A model generated the notes under the pieces. The model was not told the origin of the DNA, did not search any database, and saw nothing but the letters and a program-made list of their open reading frames with translations. This document shows, piece after piece, positions 1-12,764 of a DNA stretch of 64,000 nucleotides. Origin of the DNA: Eretmocerus hayati (Eukaryota > Arthropoda > Insecta > Hymenoptera > Aphelinidae); NCBI GenBank assembly GCA_029851415.1, contig CM056743.1, forward strand, positions 14,066,727 through 14,130,726, read 5' to 3'. Made by a program: the position numbers and the translations under genes. Within the stretch, counting starts at the first letter, position 1; the number at the start of each line of letters is the position of its first letter.

Positions 1-2931
1 TACAAGAGTAAAAATTAAAATTAGTTCAACACATATTTTTTCTCACCCCATCACAATAATATCACTTGGGATATTATGCAAAGCCACAGAGTCGGCTATA
101 AAAATAACATATTGCGAGTCGAGCGAAAAAAAATTTTAATCCAATATTGCATCACAGATAAGTCGCTATATATACCATATCGTAATACCTTATATTCTCC
201 CTTCTTATTCTTCGTATCATATTCTTTGAGATTTTCATTGTGTTCAATGTAACATCTTCTCTTTATACACTACTGTACATTGATATACGCTTATTAGAAA
301 ATATTTTTTCCGTATGTCAGAATTGTGTAAAAGGGGGAGTCTAGATCCTTCCGTTCTTTTTTAGTTTCGTCTTGATGTGTATAGGTTATATCGAAGTATT
401 TTGAAACGTCTCTTCTTCTTTCCTGCCTCTGTTCTTTTGGCTGAGTTACCTATATATAAGAATTATATAGAGTATGGTAGGACGAGTGGGAGAAGAATTA
501 TAAGGGCGAGTGTAGGGTGGAGCGAAAGCGATGAAATCGCATCTTTCACGCTCGTTGCACTTTCCTAGCTGCCTTATACACTTATCTCGCATTCTGAGCT
601 CCTTTTTTTTTATCTCGTCTTTCTAGAGAAGGTTTTAACATCATGGCATAGTTATATAGCTATAGCTGATTCTGAAGTGGCTCTTTGAGAGAAGATAGAT
701 TCATTCATCTTTGCTCGTCATAAGTAACTAATTCGTTTGAGTGGCTACTTGTAATTTTATTGCCTCGAGTTGGTGCGATTTCGCATCTTTAATTCAAATT
801 TCCCGCCTCGCACTCACTTATTTTTCTGTTTTACTTTGGTAATTGATGAGGACGAAATTTATTGACTTCTTTACTTATGTTTCTTTGTAGTAAGTAATTT
901 TGATCAATCGTTCTCATGGGCCAGATGTAAGAATTTTATTCGAAAAAGGTTTCTGCACGTTTTTAGCGCCCTTATCAAGTTTCTAAAAAATATTGCATAT
1001 TCGTTGCATGTGTGGCACGCCATTTATTTTCTTGTATGATTGCTGATGTTCATGGAAATGTAAAATATAAAATGTTTGATGAAATGTTTCCTCAACGCTT
1101 AAATGACACACTGGGTCAGATTGACCCGAACCAATATTTTTCCTCAAATGAAGGTAGGGATGCATCTCACCCCGCGAATTTTTATAAACTCATTTTGAAA
1201 CCCCATTAATGAACTTAAAAATGAGCCCAGATACGTTTAACTTCATCAAGACTGTGAAGCATCACGTGCTTGCCAATAAAAAAGTCAATTTTTGAGTGTG
1301 TCGTTTAAGGGTTAATAGGATGTTGGATACCGACATTGTTGACTTCTCAAATAACTTCGTCAATTTTTGAGGTATCTTAAAAATCTAAAGTCACTTCGGC
1401 TCAATGAAAATTCAAAGAATCGGTATTACTTTTCAAATTTACGACATTTCATTGAGAAAATTAAGAACACGTCATTTTTAGTAAGTGTACAATATTGGTA
1501 AGACATCCCCTTTATCTTGTTATGATTACTAGGCGCTTTAGGATGGCTCATGAAACTTATTTTGTAAGAACTATTGCCAATTAATTCGTTGAAATTTTGA
1601 CTAGATGGTCATTTTGTAGCATGGATGACCTAAACGAGTGAGTCAGTTGTGTGATAAGGTTAAAGACTTCAGACAGCAGGAACAGATATTTGAATCTCAT
1701 TTCAAGATATGAGTAAAAGTTATTCGAGGTCCAGGCAAAAAAAAAAAAAACCATTCAAACATCGCTCCGTCAGCTCTCAAAGACTCTCGACGCGTGAAAT
1801 CGGCAAAATCGAATGTCGATCGAAATCCGAAGGTCACCAAGTTGTCCAACCTTGTGGCTTACAGTATCCACTCAAGCGAATGAAAAAAGAAATCGAGGGA
1901 CGCTTATATACCTCGTAAAAATTTATAATTTGGAAAATATAGTCTATACGGTCTACTTTCCATTGATGGTAATCAAGTTTATATAGCGAGAAATCGAACT
2001 TGCCCCCCTTCTAACAATTTTTTTTTCTTTTTTTTTTTTTCAATGACCGTGTGGCAAAATTTTACTGAGTTTAGTACTTCTGAAGAGAAAAGATGTAGGA
2101 TGAGTGTATATATGTATAGTGTTGGGCGTGAGAGTGACGATAACGGTAGAGGACTTTTGACGAAAATTGAAGTCGTTGTTATATGACGGGAATTGCGACC
2201 GACGCTGCCGACGGGGTTTGTTGGCGCGAAGGGAGACAAAAGTGGTATTTGGAGATGATGTGACGGAGTTGACTGTTGTTCATGATGTGGGGGGGAGTTG
2301 GATAGGATTCGAGAGTGGATTTTGATTTTGCAAACGAATTCTGAGCCAAGTCGACTGTACAGAATTTATAATTCGATATCCGATTGCGAACTTGATGATG
2401 TAAGTGGAAGTAAATTTGTTAGACAGTCCTGACCCTACCAATGCCGACGTATTTTTACTTATTCTGCTTCAATTCTCCACTAATAGATGCAAATTTAGTA
2501 AATATAACAAGAATTGTATCTTGATACGGGACTTCCTTTTTTTCCTATATCATAAATATCTAAGGTTATTTTCATGCCATTCATGGTACTCTTTGGTTCT
2601 AACCATCACAAGCATCATGAACTCGTCCAACGTAATAAACATGCTAGCCCCTTTTATTTCTGATACTGCTCTTCTGATCGATAAGTGCTCCACATTCCCC
2701 AAGGAATGCGTAACCGCCTCGAGGGATTATAGACATAACCTATAAAGTCTTTGAATTTTTTGATGTATCTTATGTACATCAGGACGTTTCGTTGCTTCCA
2801 TTATAATAATACATATCCGATATCGAATAATTCTCGATTGCCTTCCATATGAGCGTGCCAATAATGATACAGAAAAAATAAAACGAATAGAGTCTCCAGG
2901 GTCTATGCCGTATTCCTTACGTTCTTTTACG

Positions 2932-2962
2932 ATGTGTGTATGCGTGTATGTGTGTGTGTGTC
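2932..2962. repeat. TG-rich microsatellite
   Basis: Interrupted TG dinucleotide run. Confidence 0.8.
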
Positions 2963-3817
2963 TGTATATTTGTGTAGAAGGGTATCAGAGTCAAAAGACA
3001 GATTGCATAAAACCATCAAAGCTATTCCAAGTGTGTGAATTGAAAAACGTTTAGTGAACTTTTTTCCCTTAAAAAGTTGTGTATCATTTGGCACACTTGA
3101 ACAAACTTTGAGGTATGACATGGCAAAATACAAGACAAGGGGAGGAGTAAATTCACGAGTGTATGTATACAGAGGAAAAAAATAAATAGTCTCTTCGGAA
3201 ATACACGTACAGTTATCAGGGGTGATTCGAAAAAGGGCTACAAGAGGGAAGTATGTATCCTAAGGGTTGAAATTGTAAAATGTGCTTGGTTGGATTCTCG
3301 AACATCCCTTGACCGAACGGACTAACATTCTATAGAATCGAAGAGTTGCAAAATCGGTTGCGCCTTGGGGCATCTTGGACCGTTTGAGCATTTTTTTTTT
3401 ATTGCGGGATGATTCGACAGAGTTTTGCCCTTTTTCTAAACGTCCCTATGGTAAGAAACGCTTCATCCGTGTCTGCCATGAATTTAAAATAAGATACTCT
3501 GTATTTGAAAATATAGCGAGTGGATATGATGCGAGTTGATTGATTTAAATATTTGAGGTTTCCTCACGAGGGAATTGCAACAGATTCTGTGCATGAAAGA
3601 GACGTTTTTTTTATTTTTTTCCCATGCCGACGATGAAAAAAATAGTATGAGACACTCGGGCGAGGTGGTTTCCGCCTTTGTATCGAAATCTACTATTTCT
3701 TTCTTTATTCTTTACAGAATCGAAAGTTATAGCGTACAAAGTGAAGTCATTAAAGATAGGGTTCTTAGCACCTATATTTGTTTGATATACTGAAATGACA
3801 ATGATTACCCACAGACT

Positions 3818-3872
3818 CGATGATGACGATGATGACAATGACGATAACGATGATGATGACGATGATGATGAT
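3818..3872. repeat. GAT/GAC microsatellite
   Basis: Interrupted array of GATGAC and GATGATGAC units. Confidence 0.9.
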
Positions 3873-4104
3873 ATCTGGTAATAAACCAGAGAACCTATAT
3901 CATTTGAATACTCCTGGGATGCATTCAACATACACTATACAACCGCCAAACACATCGGGTGCAATGCGATAACTGGCAAATGTAGCAGTCACCAATCCTA
4001 CTCACACGCACAAACACACACACATATCCCATTGCAATCAAATCCTCATCAATCGGCAAGTCGTTGATATTACTACCAAGCAAAATACGGAGGGTTGAAC
4101 AGTT

Positions 4105-4126
4105 AGCAGCAGCAGCAGCAGCAGCA
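4105..4126. repeat. AGC microsatellite
   Basis: Seven AGC units in a row. Confidence 0.9.
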
Positions 4127-6331
4127 TCTGTATCACATCATTTCCGAATGCAATTGTATGCAGTAGTCGATGAGAAGGAAGGGGTTTTAATATAACAATC
4201 GGATCTACCGTGGTGGCTGTAATAATAATGCATTCTCGAAATGATTGCATTTGGCTTATCGTGACCCTGCCAAATGACGTTTTCTGAAAGTGTAAAGTAT
4301 CCCACATATAGCTCTACTATCACACCAATGACTATATATATAGGAAACAACCCCTTATATTGCGTATAGTCATAGAGTGTCTATATAGATTTTAGGGTAA
4401 CCCTGTACAATCCCATCAATAATTCCTAACCGTATTGGACACAATTCACCTTGAAATTAACCAGTGGTTATAGAACATTTCCGTGCTTATTTTGACCCTA
4501 TACTGGTGCCAAATTGACTTTGAAATTTGATAATTTATGGGAAATCACGGACTCTGGTGCTGAAGCTATGGAGAATAACACTATATGTCCTTAGGTTGTG
4601 ATGGAAAAAGGGGAAAGGGATGTTTATGAGGGAACCGATGTGCGAATAGATCTTCCAAGGAGGTTCTTGTGGGTGGAAGTAGGGATTAGATATTTTAGGA
4701 CAATTTGCCATTTTTTTATGCACATCTGATGGAATATGGTGTTCAATTCTGGGACAAGGTGGTTCCCGTATTCTTGCAATGATTCTGATCTTCGACTCCA
4801 GTTTCCCTAGTAAAAAAGGTGAGCATTTCTCGGCCAAAAACTGGCTAAGTCTAACCTAATTGCATTGTCACTATATCTATATATTGCATGGATGGCCAAG
4901 AAAATTGGTCACATTTCTACCAGGGTTTGGCCAGAAAATATGACTCAGGTTGCGAGAATTAAAAATTCCTGTACTGTATCAAAATACATCCTTATGAGTC
5001 TTTATCTCACTGTTTAGATCGACAGAAAAATTCATTGAACTCTGAAATCTAGTCGATGGTATTGAGAATTGAAAGAATCTCTAAGAAATTTGGTTCAATG
5101 CTGGCATGTCCTTTAAAGGTTTTTTTTTGAAAATTCTTCCATTATTTCACATAGGTGAATGTGGTTACATATTCTTTGAACACAGTTTTTGTCAAAATAC
5201 GTCAGAACATCAAATTCACGAGTGTTTAGAAATTATTTGTCAACCATCACGTGAGCTTCTACAAATCGATCAATTATCAACTCGAAAAATTGCAATACAG
5301 AAGCGAACCAATGCATAATCATGAATAGTAGGATAAGCAAATGAGTGCAAAGAAGGTAGAATAGAACCTGATACAAGAAGATGGAGAGGAATAAGAAAGA
5401 GAAAAAGAGATTCGTAACAGCGATATGACACAGCTGTAAAAGCAGAGCTAACGAAAGAATTAGTCGAGAGTGTGATTTATCGCGAGCAGCTTAATTGTCT
5501 TAATTGCAGGACAGAAAGCATTGCTTCCGTGGAAAGATTGCGCTTCAAGTACCTTCGAATCGTCCTTGCTTACTTCTATACACGCATTCAGTAGATATAT
5601 CACTAACTCTGATTATGTATTATGCTCTCAAAGGAAACGGGACGCTATATACTAGATCGAGTTATATACATATATAACATACTGTTACTCTACGATCTCT
5701 TTCTCCGTCTGATTTCCTTCTTACTATATAACTTTGTAAGGGACCAGTTAGTACAATAGCAATTGCAATTTCTGAACGTGTATAGCGCATGCGCATCTCG
5801 TTTTCAAAGTATACAGAGTCGTATTAAAATGCAAATTAATCTTAGCGTTCATTATTTATGAGAAAATTTTTTTCAGGCAATAACACTTATCTAAAACAAC
5901 AAATATGTATATAGCATATTTCATGTATGTGTGAGAGAGTAATTGCAGTATATATACAGTAGTGGAATCACAAATAGCGATATATAAACTTCCTAGGTCA
6001 TAAAGTACAAACGCAACCGAGTGTTAGACAGATTGCACAGCGTTGAAAGAAATTCATTTTACCGACAAATGATTCTCGCACTGTGTGTTCTCAATCTCAT
6101 AATACTAGTACACAATATCGCACTTTTTTTCTTCTACCTCTTCGTCGTGTAATGAGACTTACTTCGCAAAGCTTCTGGCGTGAAGAGACTTGTACTTACA
6201 TATACATGCACTAGTTGCGAATAAATTAGCTCATTTTGCACGAGTTTTACATTTGTATGAGATATGTGTGAGATAAGAATCAGTCGATTAATAGGCGTGA
6301 ACAACATTCGCTCTGCTCTTGCATGATGATG

Positions 6332-6354
6332 TTTTTTTTTTTTTTTTTTTTTTT
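6332..6354. repeat. Poly-T run
   Basis: 23 consecutive T. Confidence 0.95.
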
Positions 6355-6810
6355 AATTTCTAGATGAAGCATTCAAAAATTTGGGAAACAATTTTTCGAA
6401 GAGAAGATTGCATTTATATAATTTCATAAGAAGCGGAATCGAGATAGCTGATAGGTCACGTTCACGCGAAACCATTAATTTGATTAGTAAATTAATCAAA
6501 CTTCCTGAGAGGTTAAGTATCCATAGCTCAGTATAATTCGTGCGTTTAGTATGACCGTACCTGATATAGATAGCAAATCAGAATTATCAAAACAACTTTC
6601 ACGCGTGTAGTTTCTGTGAGAGCAAAATAGGCATGCGCAAGACATTAATCGATCTCGAGACTATTGGAAATGAAAGAAATCGATTGGGAGGTGACCTTGA
6701 GTAGGAAAAGTTACATTCCAATAACTCCAAGGGCGTTACCCATTAGATAAACGAGTAGACGACGTCGCAGACGTAATTTGAATAGATTTAGTGTAGGTAT
6801 TCCCCCGACA

Positions 6811-7775
6811 AGTGACCCAATGATTTGTGGGTGAAAAGCAGCCGTTTACAGTTGATTGTTATTTTTGCTCTTCTTCGGGTCAAGTAAGCACGGAGGAATA
6901 TCCTTGAAACGTCTTTTTCTTTTTTTTCAAATTCTGCGAATGCATTCTCAACACTTCAACGAGGATATTTCAAAAGATCAAATTTCACGTGGTTTCTGAT
7001 TCACGAAACTACCGCAGAAGGCACTCGGTACACTTCGTAAATCGATCCCTAGTCATCAATGTTGATAGTCAGAATGTTTCAAACCACGCTGCGATGGCTT
7101 ACTCGCATAGATTTCAATAATCCATTATGACTTATATGGTTGATAGTAACTAGTGAACCAATTGAGTGTGGGTAGAATGCAGTCGTTCAAAGTTCTATGC
7201 CATTTTCGGTAGTGCAAAAGACCAACGAATACAGGCGTAACCCGTCATCTGCGGGTGATACAGATGGGAAAGGTGTCGCAGATACGGAATTCGCAGATAC
7301 GAAAGCATTGTTTTTATGGGAAAAAGGGGGGGGGGTTTCAAAATCGAAATCTATCCGCATTTACGGAATTTCATATCGCAGATAGCGGGAAGTGGTCTCA
7401 TCGAGAAAATCCGCACTCTTCGAATCCGCAGATACAGAAGTAGTAGATAACGGGTTACGCCTGTAATCATTCGGTTGCATCTTTTACATCAATTGGTTGT
7501 GGTTGAAACATAGATGACTGAGGTTCTATTGTTTCCTTGGTCGCAATCGAGAAAAATAACCACACCCTGATCATTCGTCAAATATATATGATCCGAAGAC
7601 TTTACTCTACTGAAATTTGAAGTTGAGTAACTCAAAACTCAATTGGGCGTTTAGATAACAACTTGCCCAGGAGGACTTATTAATAATGTAAAAATCCATG
7701 ATAATTTTTGTAACCCTCACATCTGGTGAACCAATCGTTTGCGGCTGGTAAGCGTTTCTGTGCAAGTGTTCGAAA
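6811..7775. repeat. Possible 340-bp-period degenerate repeat interrupted by a MITE
   Basis: AGTGACCCAATGATTTGTGGG at 6811, AGTGAACCAATTGAGTGTGG at 7152 and GGTGAACCAATCGTTTGCGG at 7726 look like copies of one word. The first spacing is 341; the second is 574, which becomes 340 when the 234 bases added by the MITE insertion at 7232-7463 are removed. Similarity elsewhere in the unit is weak. Confidence 0.4.
7232..7463. mobile_element. TA-flanked miniature inverted-repeat element
   Basis: A 232-bp unit with terminal inverted repeats: CAGGCGTAACCCGT at the left and its complement ACGGGTTACGCCTG at the right, flanked on both sides by TA (7230-7231 and 7464-7465). A TA target duplication and CAG-starting ends are typical of Tc1/mariner-type MITEs. 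The interior has repeated CGCAGATA-like words and a run of ten G at about 7326-7335, and no transposase frame. Confidence 0.85.
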
Positions 7776-8125
7776 CCTATCAGGCATTCTAAAGTAGTCT
7801 GGAAAACTCAGATAACCTTCAAAATATCTGAATTTCACAACATTGAGTGCGATACTATGGAAAATCAGTGTTTTCTCGAATCATACAAAATTTTGCGTGA
7901 GGTTAGTAATCGTAGAGTATATAGATGATACCACCACGAGAACAACGCGAAAGAGAGAATGCAAGAGTATATCGGCAAACGAGCTCCATCGAAGGTAACC
8001 AACAACAGCAGCAGCAGCAGAAGCAACAGGAGCCAAAGAACGAATACGGCATCGCGCGTCTTTTACCGGCGCGTACATTTTTGCATTCTCTCAGCTGTTA
8101 CACGCTCGCGAGCTGAAGGAATTCG

Positions 8126-8154
8126 CTACTATACTACTACTACTACTACTACTA
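8126..8154. repeat. CTA microsatellite
   Basis: CTACTATACTACTACTAC run; CAG-rich (about 8004-8024) and TGCTGCTG-rich tracts flank it within 250 bases. Confidence 0.85.
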
Positions 8155-8979
8155 TCAATACAGTCCATGGGTTTTGAGCTCTCTCATTTCTGCTGCAGCT
8201 TTCGCTCATTTCAGTGGTGTTGTACGGCCGAACTACTGTTGCTGCTGCTGTTGTTGCATTGCACGCCTTGGTCATTAAGGCGGAGAATCGCGGCAGCTGT
8301 TGCTCTGCCTTCTCTGATATACTCATGTTATATCCTAAGGTATGGCCGCTGCTTGCACATTTATACATGGGTGAGCAATTCTTACGATTGTGGCAAATCT
8401 ACCGCAGTGTTACTACTACTATACTTGTACATCTTTGCAATTTAGTGATTCTCTTGAGTTGTCTGTAAAGAACGAGTTTGTTGTTTCTTGGATTCCTTTA
8501 CTCCGATTCTCTTTTGCTTCTTTAATCGATGGACGATGATCGAAACGATGAGATTCATTGCTTATGATTAGTATGAAGCACTATAGAACGGTTCATCGAT
8601 ATCATTGAACTAGAATTTTGGTGTGCATAGTGGATATTTATTTCAGTGTAAGTTGAGTCTTAGGATTTCCCAAGTTCGGAATTTCTGATGCAAGACATTC
8701 GAGTTAGCAAAGATTGAATGTTATAACCATTTTGAATGATTCTTGCTAATAGATAAGCATACTACTGCGTTAATAATTCGAGATGTGCCAATGTATGTGT
8801 ACTCTTTGGTAGGGTCTAACAGAAGCATTATCACCCACCTCGTTCAGGTTAAAGCGAGGAGTGTATTCGTGGAATCCTGAGATCCAATTATGAACATCGG
8901 ATGTAAATGAAGAATATCAATGGAAAGCTTGTATAAGAATGCAAATATCTGACCAGTATTTCATCTTAACGGTACAATT

Positions 8980-9970
8980 GCAGTACTTCATTCACATTTG
9001 AAAAATTCCCTTGCATTACCCCCGTAAGTCAAATACTCATCCGGACTTGTGTCACTTACCCGAGCACTTACCTGTGTCATTACATCCTTGCAATTATGCG
9101 TCACTTCCTAATCAGCATCCTCAAAGTATCCCAGCGGCTTTTCATCAGTATTCATGCGAGGTATACTGCATCAGTATTCTTGATAGACTTTGACGGTCCT
9201 TTGCAGTACTCCAGTCGGATACTATTCCATCAGTTTCTGGAAGATAATAATGCTGTATCCTATATAGGGGCATATTGCTAGTACTGTAGCGGCACTCCTA
9301 AAGTACTTAGGTGGAAGTTCATCTATATTAGTATTTTCAATGCCTAATCTGAACTTCTCCAATCTAAAGTGAGTTAAATCCTGTGAGTAGTCGAAAATTA
9401 CTTTTGGTTCTTCATCAGTCTCTAACCAGCAGTCTCAAAGTAAATCAGGTGGATTTTGTTAGTCCAAAAGTAGTTCTTTATCCGTAAGATGAATAGTTTC
9501 ACGATAACTCTACAGTACTCTCATCTGATTATGCATTAGGAATCAATGTTTAATGAATCATACCGAGGGTCATACAGTTACGACCCTTTCATGGAATGTT
9601 TTTTTACTACTTTGGTACTTTATCAGTACTACAGCGGTACTTGAACGTACTTCTGCGGAACTTGGCCCATACTTTCTATCAACATTTGATTTGAAGATAA
9701 ATCTTATTTGCAAAAACTTCTGAAACGTTGTCGTTGGCTCAAGTGGCCGTTCTTGCATGCGGTATGTTATTTGGTCAAGTACTCATGGAGAATCTTCATC
9801 CTCCATGAGTACTTGGTCGTAACGCTCACTCAACTGCGTTTCGTCTCGGCAGTATACGTTTGCGATACTTCATCGGGACTTGAGCGGGATTTCCGTACTT
9901 TCTTTGCAAAACTTCCGAGGAATTATCACTTCCAGAACAAGTGTATGATCTACTCTCAGGACCTTTGATA
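8980..9970. repeat. Old, degenerate GTACTT-rich minisatellite tract
   Basis: About 1 kb in which variants of ATCAGTACT(C/A)CAGCGG and GTACTTNNGCGG recur irregularly (for example near 9203, 9280, 9512, 9626, 9640, 9893). The pattern suggests an ancient 20-25-bp tandem array blurred by mutation. No exact period can be set by eye. Confidence 0.55.
9776..9815. repeat. Perfect 15-bp-arm hairpin
   Basis: CAAGTACTCATGGAG (9776-9790), a 10-base loop, then the exact complement CTCCATGAGTACTTG (9801-9815). It lies inside the degenerate GTACTT tract. Confidence 0.9.
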
Positions 9971-10238
9971 CAGAATATCGAGCAACGAGAGACACTCGCA
10001 GGGAGGAGCTAATCTGATGTCGAGATCCTCAGATACCCGACTCTCCTAATAAGGTTCTAATGGTTCTACTCTTGTGATAACGAGGCTAAATCATTAGTCA
10101 TCGTTCCGCAATCTGAAAAAAACCCCACCATATCTGTTTAATTTAGTGCTAACTCAGTTTTTGTGAGCGATTGAGAGCGTAATTACGGAATTGAACGAGC
10201 ATACCTAGAAAAACCCTCAGGTTGTCGCACTATTAGGG

Positions 10239-10380
10239 GGCCGTCCATGAACTACGTAGGCAGCCAAGGGGGGGGGGGGGTAAAAATTTAATTGAAAAAA
10301 ATAAGTTCGGCTACGGTGGAAGAGGGGGGGGGGGGGGTCCAAAAGAATTAAAATCGGTCCACGTAGTTTATGGACGGTCC
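10239..10380. mobile_element. Short MITE with GGCCGTCCAT-type ends and two poly-G runs
   Basis: Near-perfect inverted ends of about 20 bp: CCGTCCATGAACTACGTAGG at the left pairs with CCACGTAGTTTATGGACGG at the right. The interior carries two long G runs (13 G at 10268-10280 and 14 G at 10324-10337). No coding capacity. The target-site duplication is not clear, so the superfamily is left open. Confidence 0.75.
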
Positions 10381-12409
10381 ATAGTCACTTAATTCAACTC
10401 GACCATCAATAGAGCTAATAGCCGTCCCTGAGAGGGCTGGTTGTACGCTTACTACTTTGATAGAACGTGGCAAATTCAAAAAATAATCTTGTGACAATTA
10501 ATTGAGATTTCGGCATATCTTAAATAAAATCGGTGTGATGACAATGTCACACCAAGCAATTAACGGTAGGGCACTCCAAATTTCTTTATCAAGATTAATA
10601 CTGGGATTAAGGCTCGTGCAACGCTCATACTTATGTATAACCACTGCAATTACTTCGACAAAAAAGAATGGTCTAACAAACACACAAACATGTATTTTAT
10701 CCAAAACTTTTGAATTTTTCATAAAACTCGTCAAATGATCATAATCGTAGACTCATCCTACAAGTATTGAAATAACGATCGAGAGCAATCATCACAATAA
10801 TCGTTTCCTATCCAAGATCAATTTCCTCGATCGTTCAAAATAACCGATCCAATAATAATCCTTATAGTCTTCATGCTATGATACGATTTCTGACTAGACG
10901 GTCACATCATAAACTGATCTATCATGACGTGAATCGTCGCTCGTGATCATCAGATGCATCATTCCGATCTTATTCGAGACGATCTTTGATCTCGGAGTGG
11001 TATACAGATATGTATAGCGTATAGCCGATTTCCGTTGAGGCGCTTGATTCGCGGGTGGTCCGCTCGTGTCAGGGACGCTATCATTGCTCGCTGAACGTAC
11101 GATTGCGGTGCTCAATAAAGATCGAACCCGCAGGCATCGTCCCATGTATATACAGTATACCCGTCTAAGCGATTGTCCCTTCCACTGACCTGAGCGTGGG
11201 CGCGTCTCCTTCAGTCTTGTAGAGTGAGTCTCTTTTTCTCTCTGACGGGGAATTTCTGGATGGTGTTTTTGGTACTATCTTTGATTACTGAATTCTTTCT
11301 TCGATTCCTGCTTCCCAGGTTTACTTTGGATTTTCTGTCCATGAAATACTGGTTTCTCAGATGGTAACATATAAAATGCCTAATTCCTTTCGGAAATTAC
11401 ATGACTTGAATAGTGCCGTATTGAGGAATAAATGGAACAGAGGTTAGGGGAATGTCGGAATCCTATTCCCACTGCATACTTACCAAGATTGTCGACTTTC
11501 GAAAATTTTCAATAAATTTCTGAGATATTACAAATATAGAAACTATTGAAAGCCGAGCCTGAAAGTTTCAGCACATAGGCGATATTTTTTGCCTCATTCA
11601 TACGTCAAAAATTTATCATTTTGAGCTCCGCTGAGTTCAATCATCTTTTTTTGGGACTAACGATAAGTGAAAGAACCTACCAAACATCAATACGTGATCA
11701 AAACTCAATAATGTGAAATTCAGTGAACACTTTCTCAAGTATCTCAAAACTTGATGTTCTTAAAAAAAATCGCAAGACTAACCTTATTTGGCGGATACTG
11801 CTAAAGGGAGGGTATCCTGCTTCGAAGTGGGAATGAGTGTACACAAAGTGAATGAAAAATGTGTTGTTGTACATCCGTTGCTCTAAACGAATCACATATA
11901 AAAAATGATCTAATGAATACATTGGGAGTAGATTTCATCTTTCCGTAGCGAATGCATTGGAGATTTCTCTTGGTTCGATAAAAAGTGTGCAAATTTTGAC
12001 TAGTCATCGCACTGGAGACCCTCATTCTCGAACCGTTTTTACAATCAAAGTATGGCGATGGCATGTACTGCTACAAGACAGTAGTCTGAAATTTTGTTTT
12101 CCCCCTTTTTAATGATCATCCAATATCTCCCTTTGCAACAATGATTCATCATTTTATCCAATCTGATCTTACCAGTATATGTACGCACGACTCGTGCTAT
12201 TTCAGCCACTTTTACTTTTCACTCTGCAATTGCACAGTTGAACTATCAGCTTCAGTTAAAAAACGAATGTCTATTGTAGAGTACTGATGTGTGCAGTTGG
12301 TGTAGATACAATTGTGCATTCAGATAATGAATGTTATAAGTTCAGAACATCAAGTTTCTTTAAAAATGCACGAGTCGTGCGTACTATTCATGTGAGATCA
12401 TTTCAGATA

Positions 12410-12645
12410 TGGACGGCTCCGGAACAGAACGGTATAAGTCCATTTCGAATATTCAAAAAAATTGTTTTGGTGTTCTGAAGACTGTTCTCATGGTTCTTTT
12501 GCATCATGCAGATGAAATCCTAGCTAAAAGTATACAATTTGAGGTCTTCTGGATAGCAACAGCCAATATAATAGTCATCAAAATATCAAAGTTTTTTTTC
12601 CAAAATCTGAAATGTACTCATATCGTTCTGGTCCGGATCCGTCCA
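12410..12645. mobile_element. TA-flanked MITE just upstream of dac exon A
   Basis: Inverted ends of about 22 bp: TGGACGGCTCCGGAACAGAA at the left against TTCTGGTCCGGATCCGTCCA at the right (two mismatches), flanked by TA at 12408-12409 and 12646-12647 within ATAT on both sides. About 236 bp with no transposase frame. It ends roughly 100 bases before the acceptors of dac exon A. A diverged relative is seen near 37733-37985. Confidence 0.8.
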
Positions 12646-12741
12646 TATATTGGTTGGGGTATTTTTTATCGATTCGATTACATAAATTAAGAAAAAAAAT
12701 CGGGGTGACTTGTTACCTCGATTACTGATGTCCTTAACCAC

Positions 12742-12743
12742 AG
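12742..12743 (+). promoter_or_regulatory. dac: Alternative in-frame 3' splice site for dac exon A
   Basis: A CAG at 12741-12743 follows a pyrimidine-containing tract, and the next CAG at 12762-12764 lies exactly 21 bases downstream. Both leave one base to complete the same split codon, so use of the upstream site would insert N-S-L-P-L-Y-S before SRPGRPP without changing frame. Which site is used cannot be decided from sequence. Confidence 0.45.
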
Positions 12744-12764
12744 TAACTCTCTACCACTGTACAG

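Larger units (their letters stand above)
1..12764 (+). other. Non-coding sequence upstream of first visible dac exon, probably intron
   Basis: AT-rich sequence with only short chance open frames. I looked for the dachshund DACHbox-N/SKI-like domain on the + strand and did not find it, so this is most likely part of a long upstream dac intron rather than a promoter region. The exon at 12765 begins inside a codon, which requires an upstream exon, but none is recognised here. It contains microsatellites (2932-2962, 3818-3872, 4105-4126, 8126-8154), a poly-T run (6332-6354), DNA-transposon remnants (7232-7463, 10239-10380, 12410-12645), and degenerate repeats at 6.8-7.8 kb and 9.0-9.97 kb. Apart from these I see nothing that can be named. 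Confidence 0.6.

Noticed and set aside
1..12764. Search for the dachshund N-terminal domain exon
   Set aside because: No frame on the + strand reads like the DACHbox-N/SKI domain; probably outside the window.
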